Positions 9,772-18,856 of a DNA stretch of 64,000 nt are shown here, piece after piece. This stretch comes from Bifidobacterium santillanense (lineage in GTDB: Bacteria; Actinomycetota; Actinomycetes; Actinomycetales; Bifidobacteriaceae). Numbering within the stretch: the first letter of the stretch is position 1; each line of letters begins with the position of its first letter. Position numbers and translations under genes: made by a program. The notes beneath the pieces are model-generated. The model saw only the letters and a list, made by a program, of their open reading frames with translations, made no database searches and was not told the origin of the DNA. Location: the NCBI RefSeq assembly GCF_018555385.1, contig NZ_JAFEJS010000013.1, positions 17,150-81,149 of the forward strand, read 5' to 3'.

Positions 9772-10902
9772 ATGAAGGCAATGCCGCCGAAGGCGGTCAG
9801 GACGCACAACCGCATCATCCTGGCCCGCCACCTGTACCATCACCGCCGCTCCACCAAGCAGGACATCGAGCGCGCGCTCGGCATGAGCCTGCCCACCATC
9901 ACGCAGAACCTGCGCGATCTCGAGGCCGAGGGCGTCGTGCGTCGGGGCCCCATGCGCGAGTCCACGGGAGGCCGCAAGGCGGTCTCCTACGAGATCGACC
10001 CCGATCAGCGCATCGCCATCGGCGTGGCCATGAACGCCAACGAGGTCCGGGTGCGGGCGGTGAACCTCTACGGCGAGGTGGTGGGGTCGATCAACCGCAC
10101 CACGCAGTACCGCAACGCGAACGTCTACTATCAGCGCGTCGGAGCCATCGTCAACACGCTCATGACCGACATCGAACAACGATACGGACGCGTGCTGGGC
10201 GTGTCGTTCTGCGTGCGCGGCGTCGTCGCCCCCGACGGGCGGTCCATCGTGTTCGATGAGACGACGGGAGGCGCCGGAGCGACGCTGGAGACCATCGCCC
10301 AATCCGTGCATCGCCCGTGCATGCTGGTCCGCACCTGCGACGCCGCGGCGATGGCGGAGCTCTGGGCCGACCGGTCCATCGACGATGCGGTATGCGTCTA
10401 TCTGGGGCGGCGCCCCGGCGGCGCGCTGATCGTGGGCGGACGGCTGCATCAGGGAGCGAACCGCTGCAACGGGGCGATCGAGCACATGACGCTCGTGCCG
10501 AACGGCAGACCCTGCCGATGCGGCGGACGGGGATGCATGGAGGCCTACTGCTCGCTCGAGACGCTGCCGGAGGACTACGAGAGCATCCCCGGATTCTTCA
10601 GCGTGCTCGAGCAGGGCGAGCGCCACCATCGCGAGCGGATGGACGAATGGCTGGACTACGTCGCGCAGGCGATCGCCAACGCGCGCACGGTGGTCGCCGG
10701 GGATGTGATCGTCGGAGGCGAGGCAGCGCTGTATCTCGAGGACGACGACATCGAGGACCTGAGACGACGGGTCGCCGCACGAAGCCCGTTCGGCGTCGAA
10801 CGGTTCACCCTGCGTCGCAGCCTGTCCACGGAGGATCAGGACATTGTCGGAGCGGCATTGCTGCTCGTCGAACGGCATCTCGCCGAGCTGTTCGGGGAAT
10901 GA
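9772..10902 (+). CDS. ROK-family transcriptional regulator
   Basis: 376 residues: an N-terminal winged helix-turn-helix (about 20-70, STKQDIERALGMSLPTITQN), then a ROK (sugar-kinase-like) domain. The zinc-binding CRCGGRGCMEAYC motif is intact. The kinase motifs are weak: the usual E-N-D catalytic segment is replaced by RTCDAAAMAELW and the GxGIGxG loop by YLGRRPGGALIVGG, so it likely senses a sugar or sugar phosphate rather than phosphorylating it. The ATG at 9772 is chosen because GGAGG lies 5 nt upstream; the ATG at 9745 would coincide with the expected transcription start. Divergent from adhE, so it may act on the region between them (inference). Confidence 0.85.
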   Translation: MKAMPPKAVRTHNRIILARHLYHHRRSTKQDIERALGMSLPTITQNLRDLEAEGVVRRGPMRESTGGRKAVSYEIDPDQRIAIGVAMNANEVRVRAVNLYGEVVGSINRTTQYRNANVYYQRVGAIVNTLMTDIEQRYGRVLGVSFCVRGVVAPDGRSIVFDETTGGAGATLETIAQSVHRPCMLVRTCDAAAMAELWADRSIDDAVCVYLGRRPGGALIVGGRLHQGANRCNGAIEHMTLVPNGRPCRCGGRGCMEAYCSLETLPEDYESIPGFFSVLEQGERHHRERMDEWLDYVAQAIANARTVVAGDVIVGGEAALYLEDDDIEDLRRRVAARSPFGVERFTLRRSLSTEDQDIVGAALLLVERHLAELFGE

Positions 10903-10940
10903 CCCGGCGGGAATGACCCGGCGGGAATGACCCGGCGGGA
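10895..10940 (+). repeat. Three perfect 14-bp tandem repeats at the ROK stop codon
   Basis: GGGAATGACCCGGC occurs three times in a row (10895, 10909, 10923) plus GGGA. The ROK stop TGA lies in the first copy and each copy repeats that TGA, so a change in copy number would not alter the protein. Confidence 0.9.
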
Positions 10941-10980
10941 CGTGGCACTCGACGGGCATGACGATGGGCGTTACGACGAA

Positions 10981-11021
10981 ACGAGGCGGCCGGCACCGGA
11001 AAATGGTGTCGGCCGCCTCGT
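10981..11021. terminator. Bidirectional terminator between the ROK and VOC genes
   Basis: Arms ACGAGGCGGCCGGCACC and GGTGTCGGCCGCCTCGT (one mismatch) around a 7-nt loop, between convergent genes; it can fold on either transcript. Confidence 0.8.
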
Positions 11022-11060
11022 GGTTGCTCTGATTGCCTTGATGCCCCTATATCGATCGGA

Positions 11061-11462
11061 TCACTTGACGATCTGGCAGAACTCGATGGTCTCGCGGTTC
11101 GGGCCGAAGACGTTGAAGTAGCGGATGCCCTTGTCCCAGAAGGTCGGGATGGAGGCGATCTCATCCTCGCGGGTCTCGAGACCCAGCTCCTTGGCGTTGG
11201 CCCAAGCGGCCTCGATGTCCGGGGTGTCGAACGCCCAGTGGTTGATGGCGCCGGCCTGCAGCGGGGCCTCCTCGCCCTCCCAGGTCTCGATGGTCAGGTG
11301 GCCGTAGCGCAGGAAGGCACAGCGGTTCTCGCCGTTCGGATAGACGCCGACGAGCTCGAAGCCGAGCACCTCGGTGTAGAACTTGATGGTCTCATCCAGA
11401 TCCTTGGCGATCATGCCGGAGTGCTGGAGGTCGGTGGTGAATTCAGTCATCTTCTTGGCCAT
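11061..11462 (-). CDS. VOC (glyoxalase/dioxygenase superfamily) protein
   Basis: 133 residues with one vicinal-oxygen-chelate module: TDLQHSGMIAKDLDETIKFY, LGFELVGVYPNGENRCAFLR, GAINHWAFDTPDIEAAW, FNVFGPNRETIEFCQ. Putative metal ligands are the His of LQHSG, the His of NHWAF and the Glu of ETIEF. The family includes glyoxalase I, fosfomycin-resistance enzymes and dioxygenases; a lactoylglutathione-type role is unlikely in a glutathione-free actinobacterium and the substrate is unknown. The ATG at 11462 has AAGGAGA 6 nt upstream; the frame open to 11576 lacks a site. Confidence 0.85.
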   Translation of the reverse strand: MAKKMTEFTTDLQHSGMIAKDLDETIKFYTEVLGFELVGVYPNGENRCAFLRYGHLTIETWEGEEAPLQAGAINHWAFDTPDIEAAWANAKELGLETREDEIASIPTFWDKGIRYFNVFGPNRETIEFCQIVK

Positions 11463-11652
11463 ATGATTCTCCTTTGAATGTGATGGTGTTGACCGGCATG
11501 ACAATATTAGCCCGTCATCCCCCTTGCGACAGGCGCACATGCCGGACACGCCGAGGAAAAATCGAAAAAATCGCACGGCCGACGGAAAATGACGGAAAAT
11601 GCCGCGATCCGGTACCGCGGTGCGGCTCGGTACAGAGGTAACCCGACACGTC

Positions 11653-11658
11653 TACAAT
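11653..11658 (+). promoter_or_regulatory. -10 box of the glgX leaderless promoter
   Basis: TACAAT ends 6 nt before the ATG at 11665; there is no room for a ribosome-binding site in the mRNA. Confidence 0.6.
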
Positions 11659-11664
11659 GAGTAT

Positions 11665-14331
11665 ATGAGAAATCCATCGCTGCATCGCTTCGCCACGCGC
11701 CCCGGCTTCTACTTCACCGAGGACGGGGGCGCCGATGTCATCGTCCGTTCCGAGACCGCCGATCAGGTGTGGCTGAGCGTCATCGAGTCGTTGGATGACC
11801 CCACCGCCTTCTATCAGGACGCGATCCGTCTGTTCGACACCCCGGGCGTCTCGTTCGTCGATCAGATCCACGAGTTCCCGGTCTGCATGCGTCTGCGCGA
11901 GGACCTGTACGTGCGCGAGACGCTGTTCCGCATGGAGGGGCCGAACTACGGCCTGTGGTACGTGCACCTGCCCAAGGCGTGGAGCGGCATGCGCTACGGA
12001 TTCCGCGTCGACGGCGCGTGGGATCCGCGCCACGGCGTGCGATTCAATCCGTACAAGCTGCTGCTCGACCCGTACGCCAAGGGCATCGACGGGAAGATGG
12101 AGCTCTCCCCCGCGGCGTTCTCCTATGAATGCGAGATCAAGGACAACCGCGTCAACGGTTCGGCGTTCGGCGCGATGAGCACCGTCGACTCGCTCGGGCA
12201 CATGCCGATCTCCGTGGCCATCGACGACCGCGACGAGCGCAAGCACGACGATGATCCCGAGCACCCGCACATCCCGTGGAGCAAGACCGTCATCTACGAG
12301 CTGCACGTCAAGGGATTCACCGCGCAGGCGCCGTGGCTGCCCGAGGAGCTGCGCGGCACCTACGCGGGCCTCGCCCACCCGACCACGCTGGCCTATCTGC
12401 AGGGGCTCGGCGTCACCTCGATCGAACTGCTGCCGATCCAGGCCAAGCAGAACGAGGTCTTCCTCCAGGAGCGCGGACGCGTCAACTACTGGGGGTACAA
12501 CACGCTCGGCTTCTTCGCGCCGGAACCCTCGTACGCGACGAAGGCCGCGCAGGAGCAGGGCGCCGAGGCGGTGCGCGACGAGGTCATCCACATGGTGCGC
12601 GCGCTGCACGAGGCCGGCTTCGAGGTCATCATGGACGTCGTCTACAACCACTCGTGCGAAGGCGGCATCGAGGGACCGACCGTCTGCTGGCGCGGTCTCG
12701 ACGCACTCTCCTACTATCGCCGCCAGAAGAACAACATCGGACGGCTGGAGGACACGACCGGCTGCGGCAACACGTTCGACTTCACGAACACGCACGTCGT
12801 GACCTTCGCGATCGACTCGCTGCGCTACTGGGCCAAGCGCATCGGCATAGACGGCTTCCGCTTCGACCTCGGCGTCTCGCTCGCACGCCTCAACGGCGAG
12901 TTCACGCAGCATCACCCGTTCCTGTACGCGCTGCGCGCCGACCTGCTGCTCGGCAATCTGAAGCTCATCATGGAGCCGTGGGACCTCGGCAACCTCGGCT
13001 GGCGCACCGGACAGTTCTCGCTGCCGTTCGCCGAGTGGAACGACCGGTTCCGCGACACCGCGCGCCAGTTCTGGCTCACCGACGTGGCGGGCGGCGGACG
13101 CATCGGCCGCATCGGCATGCAGGAGATGGCGACCCGCCTGTGCGGATCGGCCGACCTGTTCGCCACCGACCCGGGACGCGGCGCGGCGTCGTCGATCAAC
13201 TTCGTCTCCTGCCACGACGGCTTCACGCTCACCGATCTGACGCGCTACCAGAACAAGCACAACGAGGCGAACGGCGAGAACAACAACGACGGATCGAACG
13301 TCAACAACTCCGCCAACTTCGGAGTGGAGGGACGCACCGACGACATGACGATCATCGCCCGGCGCGAGCGCGCCGCGATGAACATGCTCGGCACGCTGCT
13401 GCTGAGTCTGGGCACGCCGATGATGCTCGCCGGCGACGAATACGGCAATTCGCAGTCCGGCAACAACAACGCGTACTGCCAGGACAGCCCGATCAGCTAC
13501 CTGAAATGGGATTGGCTGTACTCGTCGGAGAAGACCTGGCACATGCACCGTCTAGAGACGGTGTCGAAGCTGATCGCACTGCGCAAGTCGTTGGATCTGT
13601 ACCACCAGGAGGGCTTCTTCACCCGGCTCACGCAGCTGGGTCTGCTCAAGCCGTCGAGCCGCATCCAGTGGTTCCTGCCGAACGGCACGACGCCGATGGA
13701 ACGCGACTGGTTCGATCTGGGCCAGCGCAGCTTCGTGATGCAGCTGCTCGACGCGAGCGAGACCGACGTGCTCATCGTCATCAACGGCGTGCCCGAGGAC
13801 AAGCAGTTCCGTCTGCCGGCGGACAACGCGTGGACGCCGGCCTGGTGCTCGGCGGAGAGCACCGGGCATCTGCCGGGGCATGGCCTGAAGGTGCGGGACA
13901 TCCGTCTCGGCGGCCAGCAGTCGATCTGGACGCACAGCCTGCCGGAGGACAGCCCGATCCACGAGCTGGTCGAGCGGATGCAGTCCGAGCCGTCCACGAA
14001 GCGGACCCATGACCTCATCGACGCCTTCGACGCGGACATGCGCGCATTGGCCAAGGCGGAGGCCGAGGCTCAGGCGCGACAGCGTGCCGAGGCCGAGGCC
14101 GCGGCCGACACCGACGCACAGCGGAACGCGGATACCGAAGCCGCCACCGCGGACGGGGTCGAGGGCGTGGAGGATGAGCTGGATACCGATCCGGTCGTCC
14201 TTCCCCTGACGGACGACGAGAACGGTTCGGATGCCGATGCCGCCGCGCAGGAGTCCGCGCCCGAACCGCCGGATGAGAACGTGTGGACGTTCCCGGCGCT
14301 CAGCATCTCGCTGATGAAGCAGCTGAGCTGA
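11665..14331 (+). CDS. glgX: Glycogen debranching enzyme / isoamylase-type GH13
   Basis: 888 residues. An N-terminal CBM48-like beta domain (about 10-130; FRVDGAWDPRHGVRFNPYK) leads into the TIM barrel with the four GH13 regions: DVVYNHS (324-330), GFRFDLGVS with nucleophile Asp401, MEPWDLG with acid/base Glu437, and SCHDG with Asp518. It hydrolyses alpha-1,6 branches of glycogen or limit dextrins, feeding malto-oligosaccharides to phosphorylase and MalQ. After about residue 790 there is a low-complexity Ala/Glu/Asp-rich tail of about 90 residues ending in NVWTFPALSISLMKQLS, an unusual extension that could be a binding or solubility tail. The ATG at 11665 is set by the -10 box 6 nt upstream. 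Followed by a terminator. Confidence 0.9.
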   Translation: MRNPSLHRFATRPGFYFTEDGGADVIVRSETADQVWLSVIESLDDPTAFYQDAIRLFDTPGVSFVDQIHEFPVCMRLREDLYVRETLFRMEGPNYGLWYVHLPKAWSGMRYGFRVDGAWDPRHGVRFNPYKLLLDPYAKGIDGKMELSPAAFSYECEIKDNRVNGSAFGAMSTVDSLGHMPISVAIDDRDERKHDDDPEHPHIPWSKTVIYELHVKGFTAQAPWLPEELRGTYAGLAHPTTLAYLQGLGVTSIELLPIQAKQNEVFLQERGRVNYWGYNTLGFFAPEPSYATKAAQEQGAEAVRDEVIHMVRALHEAGFEVIMDVVYNHSCEGGIEGPTVCWRGLDALSYYRRQKNNIGRLEDTTGCGNTFDFTNTHVVTFAIDSLRYWAKRIGIDGFRFDLGVSLARLNGEFTQHHPFLYALRADLLLGNLKLIMEPWDLGNLGWRTGQFSLPFAEWNDRFRDTARQFWLTDVAGGGRIGRIGMQEMATRLCGSADLFATDPGRGAASSINFVSCHDGFTLTDLTRYQNKHNEANGENNNDGSNVNNSANFGVEGRTDDMTIIARRERAAMNMLGTLLLSLGTPMMLAGDEYGNSQSGNNNAYCQDSPISYLKWDWLYSSEKTWHMHRLETVSKLIALRKSLDLYHQEGFFTRLTQLGLLKPSSRIQWFLPNGTTPMERDWFDLGQRSFVMQLLDASETDVLIVINGVPEDKQFRLPADNAWTPAWCSAESTGHLPGHGLKVRDIRLGGQQSIWTHSLPEDSPIHELVERMQSEPSTKRTHDLIDAFDADMRALAKAEAEAQARQRAEAEAAADTDAQRNADTEAATADGVEGVEDELDTDPVVLPLTDDENGSDADAAAQESAPEPPDENVWTFPALSISLMKQLS

Positions 14332-14354
14332 CAGCCGAGCTGAGTCGAGTCGAC

Positions 14355-14395
14355 GCGTTCCGTGGGCGGTTCTCCCGAACCGGCCCACGGAACGC
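14355..14395 (+). terminator. Terminator of glgX
   Basis: GCGTTCCGTGGGC and its reverse complement around a short loop, 24 nt after the glgX stop. Confidence 0.8.
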
Positions 14396-14397
14396 GG

Positions 14398-14431
14398 AAA
14401 CCCCGCCACCGAACGAACGGTGACGGGGTTT
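14398..14431 (-). terminator. Terminator of rplM-rpsI
   Basis: AAACCCCG...CGGGGTTT stem 36 nt after the rpsI stop, giving a U-rich 3' end on the reverse strand. Confidence 0.8.
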
Positions 14432-14466
14432 CTCGTATCGCTGTCGCAGACGACAAGCGCGAAAAA

Positions 14467-14958
14467 TCAACGCTTGGAGAACTGCGGGGCGCGACGGGCC
14501 TTGTGCAGACCGGCCTTCTTGCGCTCGACGACGCGGGAATCGCGGGTCAGCATGCCGGCCTTCTTCAGCGCGGCGCGGTTGGCGTCGCGGTCGATGGCGT
14601 TCAGGGCGCGGGCCACGCCGAGACGGATGGCGCCGGCCTGACCGGTGGTGCCGCCGCCGTCGACGAGGACGATAGCGTCGAACTTGCCCTCGAGCTTGAG
14701 GAGCACGATCGGGGAGTTGACCTCACGCTGCAGCAGCTTGGAGGGGAAGTACTCCTCCAAGGTGCGACCGTTGATGGTCCACTTGCCGGAGCCCGGAACC
14801 AGACGGACACGGGCGACGGCCTCCTTGCGACGACCGGTGCCGTAGCCCGGCTCGATCGCGGAGGTACCGGTGCCAGCGCCGGCGTTGGTCTCGGTGGTGT
14901 AGCTGGTGAGCTCCTCTTCGGTTTCCTGAACCGCGGAGTTGTTGGTGTTTTCAGCCAT
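14467..14958 (-). CDS. rpsI: 30S ribosomal protein S9
   Basis: 163 residues. The last 125 are canonical S9 ([19 protein letters not shown], and the C-terminal RRAPQFSKR whose Lys-Arg end contacts P-site tRNA). The first 35 or so residues ([20 protein letters not shown]) are a poorly conserved acidic extension common in actinobacteria. The start at 14958 has GGGAGAT upstream. Second gene of the rplM-rpsI operon, 20 nt after rplM. Confidence 0.97.
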   Translation of the reverse strand: MAENTNNSAVQETEEELTSYTTETNAGAGTGTSAIEPGYGTGRRKEAVARVRLVPGSGKWTINGRTLEEYFPSKLLQREVNSPIVLLKLEGKFDAIVLVDGGGTTGQAGAIRLGVARALNAIDRDANRAALKKAGMLTRDSRVVERKKAGLHKARRAPQFSKR

Positions 14959-14978
14959 GTTCTCTATCTCCCTTCGGT

Positions 14979-15428
14979 TCACTTAGCCTGCTGAGAAACC
15001 TGCTGGATCTCGAAGACCTGCGGCTTCTGCGGGGTGTGCGGATGCTCGGCGCCGGCGAAGACGCGAAGACGGCCGAGCTGGACCTTGGCCAGACGGTTCT
15101 TCGGCAGCATGCCCTTGACGGCGGAGGTGATGATGCGCTCCGGCTTGTTGGCGAGGAGCTGGGCGTAGGTGTCGCGACGCAGACCACCGGGACGACCGGA
15201 GTGCGCGTAGAGTTCCTTGCCCATCTTGTTGCCGGTCAGAGCGATCTTGTCGGCGTTGATCACGATAACGTGGTTACCGGAATCGGCGTGCGGAGCGTAG
15301 GTCGGCTTGTTCTTGCCGCGCAGCAGGATGGCGACCTGGGAGGCGAGACGGCCGAGCACCACGTCGGTGGCGTCGACGATGTACCAGTCATGAGTCAGAT
15401 CAGCTGGCTTCGGAGTGAAAGTCTTCAC
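14979..15428 (-). CDS. rplM: 50S ribosomal protein L13
   Basis: 149 residues: [40 protein letters not shown] and the [20 protein letters not shown] segment of L13, an early 23S assembly protein. First gene of the rplM-rpsI operon; its promoter must lie just above 15428, next to the palindromic array at 15654-15967. Confidence 0.98.
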   Translation of the reverse strand: MKTFTPKPADLTHDWYIVDATDVVLGRLASQVAILLRGKNKPTYAPHADSGNHVIVINADKIALTGNKMGKELYAHSGRPGGLRRDTYAQLLANKPERIITSAVKGMLPKNRLAKVQLGRLRVFAGAEHPHTPQKPQVFEIQQVSQQAK

Positions 15429-15993
15429 TGTTTCTACCTTTTCTATATTGTGTTCCGGGCTTCGGCTGCTCGGCGTGCGTGTAGGAGACGCGCTGTCCGA
15501 GAGGCCTCAGACCTCTTCATCCGTGGGCTCCCTGAAAGTCCTCGATGGCGAGTGGGAAAGCGCTTTGAAGGACCCCTTAGGGAAACACAACAATCCACTA
15601 GTATATCGCCGGGCCTGACATTGGGCGAGGCGTGTCGAGCCGCCCCACTTTCCCGTCCGATCCGGCAGTATCGGACGCACGGACCGGCCTCTTTCCCTCT
15701 TCCTCTCGTCCGATCCTATAGGATCGCGCGCAAACACGACCTCGCACCCGCGGGGAAACGTCCGATCCTACAGGATCGGATGAAAAGCGTTCCTCCAAAG
15801 CGCAGCAAACGTCCGACACTATAGGATCGGGCGCAAAATGTGCCCCGAAAGCACGGGAAACGTCCGATTCTATAGGATCGGGCGAATGGTCGGCCCTACG
15901 AACGCGAAAAAACGTCCGATCCTATAGGATCGAGCCTCTATAGGCTCACGGGATATAGGATCGGACGTTTCGAAGTGGCGGGCGGGACGGGCG
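15429..15993. other. Intergenic region with the rplM promoter and a repeat array
   Basis: 565 bp between the divergently placed ends of rplM (start) and malQ (stop). 15429-15650 holds the rplM 5' region, with a GC hairpin and an AT-rich patch around 15585-15605 (CACTAGTATATC), and no credible gene. The rest is the palindromic array described separately. No other terminator for malQ is evident, so the array may serve as one. Confidence 0.6.
15654..15967. repeat. Palindromic repeat array, family 2, locus 1
   Basis: Six near-identical 24-bp palindromes with halves CGTCCGATCC and GGATCGGRCG around TATA, starting at 15654, 15707, 15759, 15810, 15861 and 15913 (period 51-53 bp), and a seventh partial inverted copy at 15951-15967. 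The 27-29 bp linkers differ but are recognisably related (for example CCTCCAAAGCGC near 15792 and CCTCCAAACCGC at the 25.4 kb locus). It looks CRISPR-like in spacing only; the linkers are diverged repeats rather than independent spacers, and there are no cas genes. Confidence 0.9.
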
Positions 15994-18159
15994 TCAGCCG
16001 CGCATGATGTCGGCGATGCGCTGGACGGACTCGCGGGCGAACAGGCCCTCGACCGGGACCACGTTGCCGTCGGCGTCGGCCAGCGGGATGCGCCAGTTCG
16101 GGTACTCGTTGTTGGTGCCCGGCTGGTTCTGCGCGCGCTTCTCCCCCACCGCGTCGGTGATGGACGCGGCGAGCAGCTTGCACGGCGAACCCTTGAGCGC
16201 GCGGTACTGCGCCTCGATGATCGCCGCCTCGTTGGCCCTCACGTCCTCGGCAAGGCTGTCCTGAAGGTAGCCCTGCTCGATGAGCATGCGCAGCATCGCG
16301 TCCTGCTCGGCGCGTGCGGAGCGCTCGAACTCCTCCTTCGGACCGGTCAGCAGACCGAGGCGCTCGCGCAGCTCGACGTGCTCGAGCTCGAGATAGCCGG
16401 CCGCCGGCGGCAGATCGTGCGTGTTGACCGAGGCGAGCGCGTAGGGACGCCAATCGGACGGCGCGCGGAACGTGCCGTTGAACTGCTCGAACCATTCGAC
16501 CGCGCAACCGAGCAGACCGTGCTTCTTGAGGGAGTCGGCCACGTAGCTCGGCACGACGCCCAGATCCTCGCCGACGACCACGCCGTCGGCACGGGACGCC
16601 TCGAGCGCGAGGATGCCGAGCATGATGTCGGAGTCGTAGTAGACGTACGCGCCGTCGACCGGCTTCTTGTCGGCCGGGACCCACCACAGGCGGAACAGGC
16701 CGAGGATGTGGTCGATGCGCACGACGCCGGCGTGGGCGAACATGTTGTGCACCAGGCTGCGGTAGGCGGCGAAGCCTGTGTTCTCCAGCACGATCGGGTT
16801 GAGCGGCGGCTGGCTCCAATCCTGACCCTGCTGGTTGAACATGTCCGGCGGGGCGCCGACGGTCGCCCCCTTGGCGAAGCTCTCCGGGTTCCACCACACC
16901 TCGGAGCCGAGCGGGTGGACGCCGACGGCCATGTCGGCCATGATGCCGATGCGCATGCCGCTCCTGCGGGCGCGGCCCTGGGCGCGGTCGAGCTGCTCGG
17001 AGGCGATCCACTCGAGCCAGCGGTAGAAGTTGAGGGTGTCGGGGAACTGGCGCTTGAGCGCCTCGACCTCGGCGGAGTCCTTGCCGAGACGCTGCTCCCA
17101 GTTGCTGGACTCGCGGCTGGGCGCGCCCCACTTGTCGTAGCACAGGCACCACGTGGCGTAGCCCTCGAGATAGTCGCCGCTCTCGCGCACGAAGTCGTCG
17201 AAGCGCTGCTGGCGCTCGGCGCTGCGGCCCACCTTGAAGATGATCCACAGGGCGTGCATCTTGGCGCGCCACATCGCGTCGCGGTCGATCAGCTGGGCGT
17301 CTCCGTTGAGCGGCTCGACGGAGGCGTGCAGCTGCTCGACCTGATCGAGGCTCTCCTTGCCGAGGAGCTTGTACTCCTCGATGGCCTCGGGGCGGATGTA
17401 GGTGAAGTTGACGAGACCACGGGAGATCGGCAGGTACGGCGACGGGGTGAGCGGGGAGACCGGCTCGGCGGCGTGCACCGGGTTGATGAGCATGAAGTCG
17501 CTGCCGGTGTGCTTCTTGGCGCCCACGAGCAGGTTGGACAGATCCTCGAAATCACCCACGCCCCACGAATCCGCGGAACGGATCGAGTAGAGCTGCGCCA
17601 TCCAGCCCCACAGATGGCCGTTCTTCATCTCGTCGAGCAGCTCGACGCGCGCGGGGGCGCTGATCAGCGTGGCGTCCTGCTTGCGTCCGGCCACGGTGAC
17701 GTGCAGCGTGTGGTAGCCGGCGGGCAGATCGGCCGGGATGATGATCGCGGCCGTGGTGATGAACTTGTCGTTGAGCACGTACGCCTTGGAGCCGTCGCCG
17801 GGGCCATACGTGACCTTGCCCTCGTAGCGCTGGCCGTTCTCCAGCGTGATGCGGGCGGAGGGAATGTCGAACACGCCGACGTTCACCGGCACGCGGGTCT
17901 CCTCGCCCACCGTGTGCAGCACGGTCGGCGCGACCAGACGGGTGCGACGGGCGTCACGGATGCGCTTGCTGGACTGCCTGATCGCCTCGTCGTTGGAGGC
18001 GTCCACGCCGAGGGCCGCGAGCACCGCCACGAGGACGTCGTCGTCGATCTCGTGATAGTCGTTGCTCATGCCGACATAGCTGGTGCCGATGCCCACGAGC
18101 TTGGCCAGCCTGATCAGGGGGCGCTCGAGGCGCTCTTCACTTTCCGTTCTCTCAGTCAT
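15994..18159 (-). CDS. malQ: 4-alpha-glucanotransferase (amylomaltase, GH77)
   Basis: 721 residues. The N-terminal 170 residues form the extra beta-domain of actinobacterial MalQ. The GH77 barrel shows YSIRSADSWGVGDFEDL, the nucleophile motif RIDHILGLFRLWW, the acid/base motif GEDLGVVP and NTHDLPPAAGYLE. It transfers maltosyl units between malto-oligosaccharides, complementing the debranching enzyme at 11665. The ATG at 18159 is preferred over the GTG two codons upstream because the -10 TACACT ends 7 nt before it, so the mRNA is leaderless. Confidence 0.95.
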   Translation of the reverse strand: MTERTESEERLERPLIRLAKLVGIGTSYVGMSNDYHEIDDDVLVAVLAALGVDASNDEAIRQSSKRIRDARRTRLVAPTVLHTVGEETRVPVNVGVFDIPSARITLENGQRYEGKVTYGPGDGSKAYVLNDKFITTAAIIIPADLPAGYHTLHVTVAGRKQDATLISAPARVELLDEMKNGHLWGWMAQLYSIRSADSWGVGDFEDLSNLLVGAKKHTGSDFMLINPVHAAEPVSPLTPSPYLPISRGLVNFTYIRPEAIEEYKLLGKESLDQVEQLHASVEPLNGDAQLIDRDAMWRAKMHALWIIFKVGRSAERQQRFDDFVRESGDYLEGYATWCLCYDKWGAPSRESSNWEQRLGKDSAEVEALKRQFPDTLNFYRWLEWIASEQLDRAQGRARRSGMRIGIMADMAVGVHPLGSEVWWNPESFAKGATVGAPPDMFNQQGQDWSQPPLNPIVLENTGFAAYRSLVHNMFAHAGVVRIDHILGLFRLWWVPADKKPVDGAYVYYDSDIMLGILALEASRADGVVVGEDLGVVPSYVADSLKKHGLLGCAVEWFEQFNGTFRAPSDWRPYALASVNTHDLPPAAGYLELEHVELRERLGLLTGPKEEFERSARAEQDAMLRMLIEQGYLQDSLAEDVRANEAAIIEAQYRALKGSPCKLLAASITDAVGEKRAQNQPGTNNEYPNWRIPLADADGNVVPVEGLFARESVQRIADIMRG

Positions 18160-18166
18160 GGTCACC

Positions 18167-18172
18167 AGTGTA
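18167..18172 (-). promoter_or_regulatory. -10 box of the malQ leaderless promoter
   Basis: TACACT on the reverse strand, 7 nt before the ATG at 18159. Confidence 0.6.
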
Positions 18173-18240
18173 GCGCCGGCGTGGAAAAAACGCCGTTACA
18201 TCGGGGGGTGACGCGACACGTCGCCGAAGGCCGGCAAGCC

Positions 18241-18843
18241 CTACTGCCGACGGCGTTTGGCGACCGCGTGACGCACCTCGGCGGAGGGGTCGTCGGCGAG
18301 TTTGTCAAGCGTGGCGGCAGTGGTGTTCGGGTTGAGCGCGACCGCACGGCGCACCATCGAGGAGAGCACGGCCGGCGCCCCCTCCTCGATCTCGGTGCCG
18401 AGCGTGGCGAGGAAGTCGAGCGTGGCGGCGTCGACCTCGGGGTTCTGCGCGCCCTCGAGACGCATCTTCCACGACGTCTTCCTGTTGCGCAGTGCCGTGT
18501 CGCGCACCTCGGGCACCGGGTCCTTGGTCAGCCGCCCGACCAGCCAGTTCTTGTCGTCGGTGTTGGCGGCCACGGCCTGGCGCACGCTCGCCTCCGGATC
18601 GCGCGCGAGCTTGACCAGCACGTTCGGGAACGGCATCGTGCGCGCGAGGAACTCGCGGTCCTCGACCGGCGTGTTGGGATTGCCGCCGACGGCCTCGAGC
18701 AATGCGGTGGCGCGGGAGAACGCAGCCTGATCGGAGCGGTCCGGCAGCTCGCGGCGCGCGAACTCGGACAGTTCGGCGGCGTCGGTGGAGTGGCGCAGGT
18801 GCTCGTAGGTCACGGTCAGCGGTTCGAAAGCGGAGTCGGTCAT
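18241..18843 (-). CDS. HEAT/variant-leucine-rich-repeat protein
   Basis: 200 residues made of four to five helical repeats of about 24-35 residues: FLARTMPFPNVLVKLARDPE, ASVRQAVAANTDDKNWLVGR, EVRDTALRN, VRRAVALNPNTTAATLDKLA and DDPSAEVRHAVAKRRRQ. The x-x-VRxAVAxNPxT pattern is that of the leucine-rich-variant/HEAT-like superhelix, a protein-binding scaffold with no catalytic residues. Role unknown. The start at 18843 has TAAGCT (18851-18856) ending 7 nt upstream; that box includes the stop codon of the upstream yigZ gene, so it probably has its own leaderless promoter. Confidence 0.75.
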   Translation of the reverse strand: MTDSAFEPLTVTYEHLRHSTDAAELSEFARRELPDRSDQAAFSRATALLEAVGGNPNTPVEDREFLARTMPFPNVLVKLARDPEASVRQAVAANTDDKNWLVGRLTKDPVPEVRDTALRNRKTSWKMRLEGAQNPEVDAATLDFLATLGTEIEEGAPAVLSSMVRRAVALNPNTTAATLDKLADDPSAEVRHAVAKRRRQ

Positions 18844-18850
18844 GGAGTCC

Positions 18851-18856
18851 AGCTTA
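18851..18856 (-). promoter_or_regulatory. -10 box of the HEAT-protein gene, embedded in the yigZ stop
   Basis: TAAGCT on the reverse strand, 7 nt before the ATG at 18843; its TAA is the yigZ stop codon. Confidence 0.45.

Noticed and set aside
15654..15967. CRISPR array
   Set aside because: Linkers are similar to one another and to those at a second locus, there are no cas genes, no AT-rich leader, and one copy is inverted; it is a diverged tandem palindrome array.
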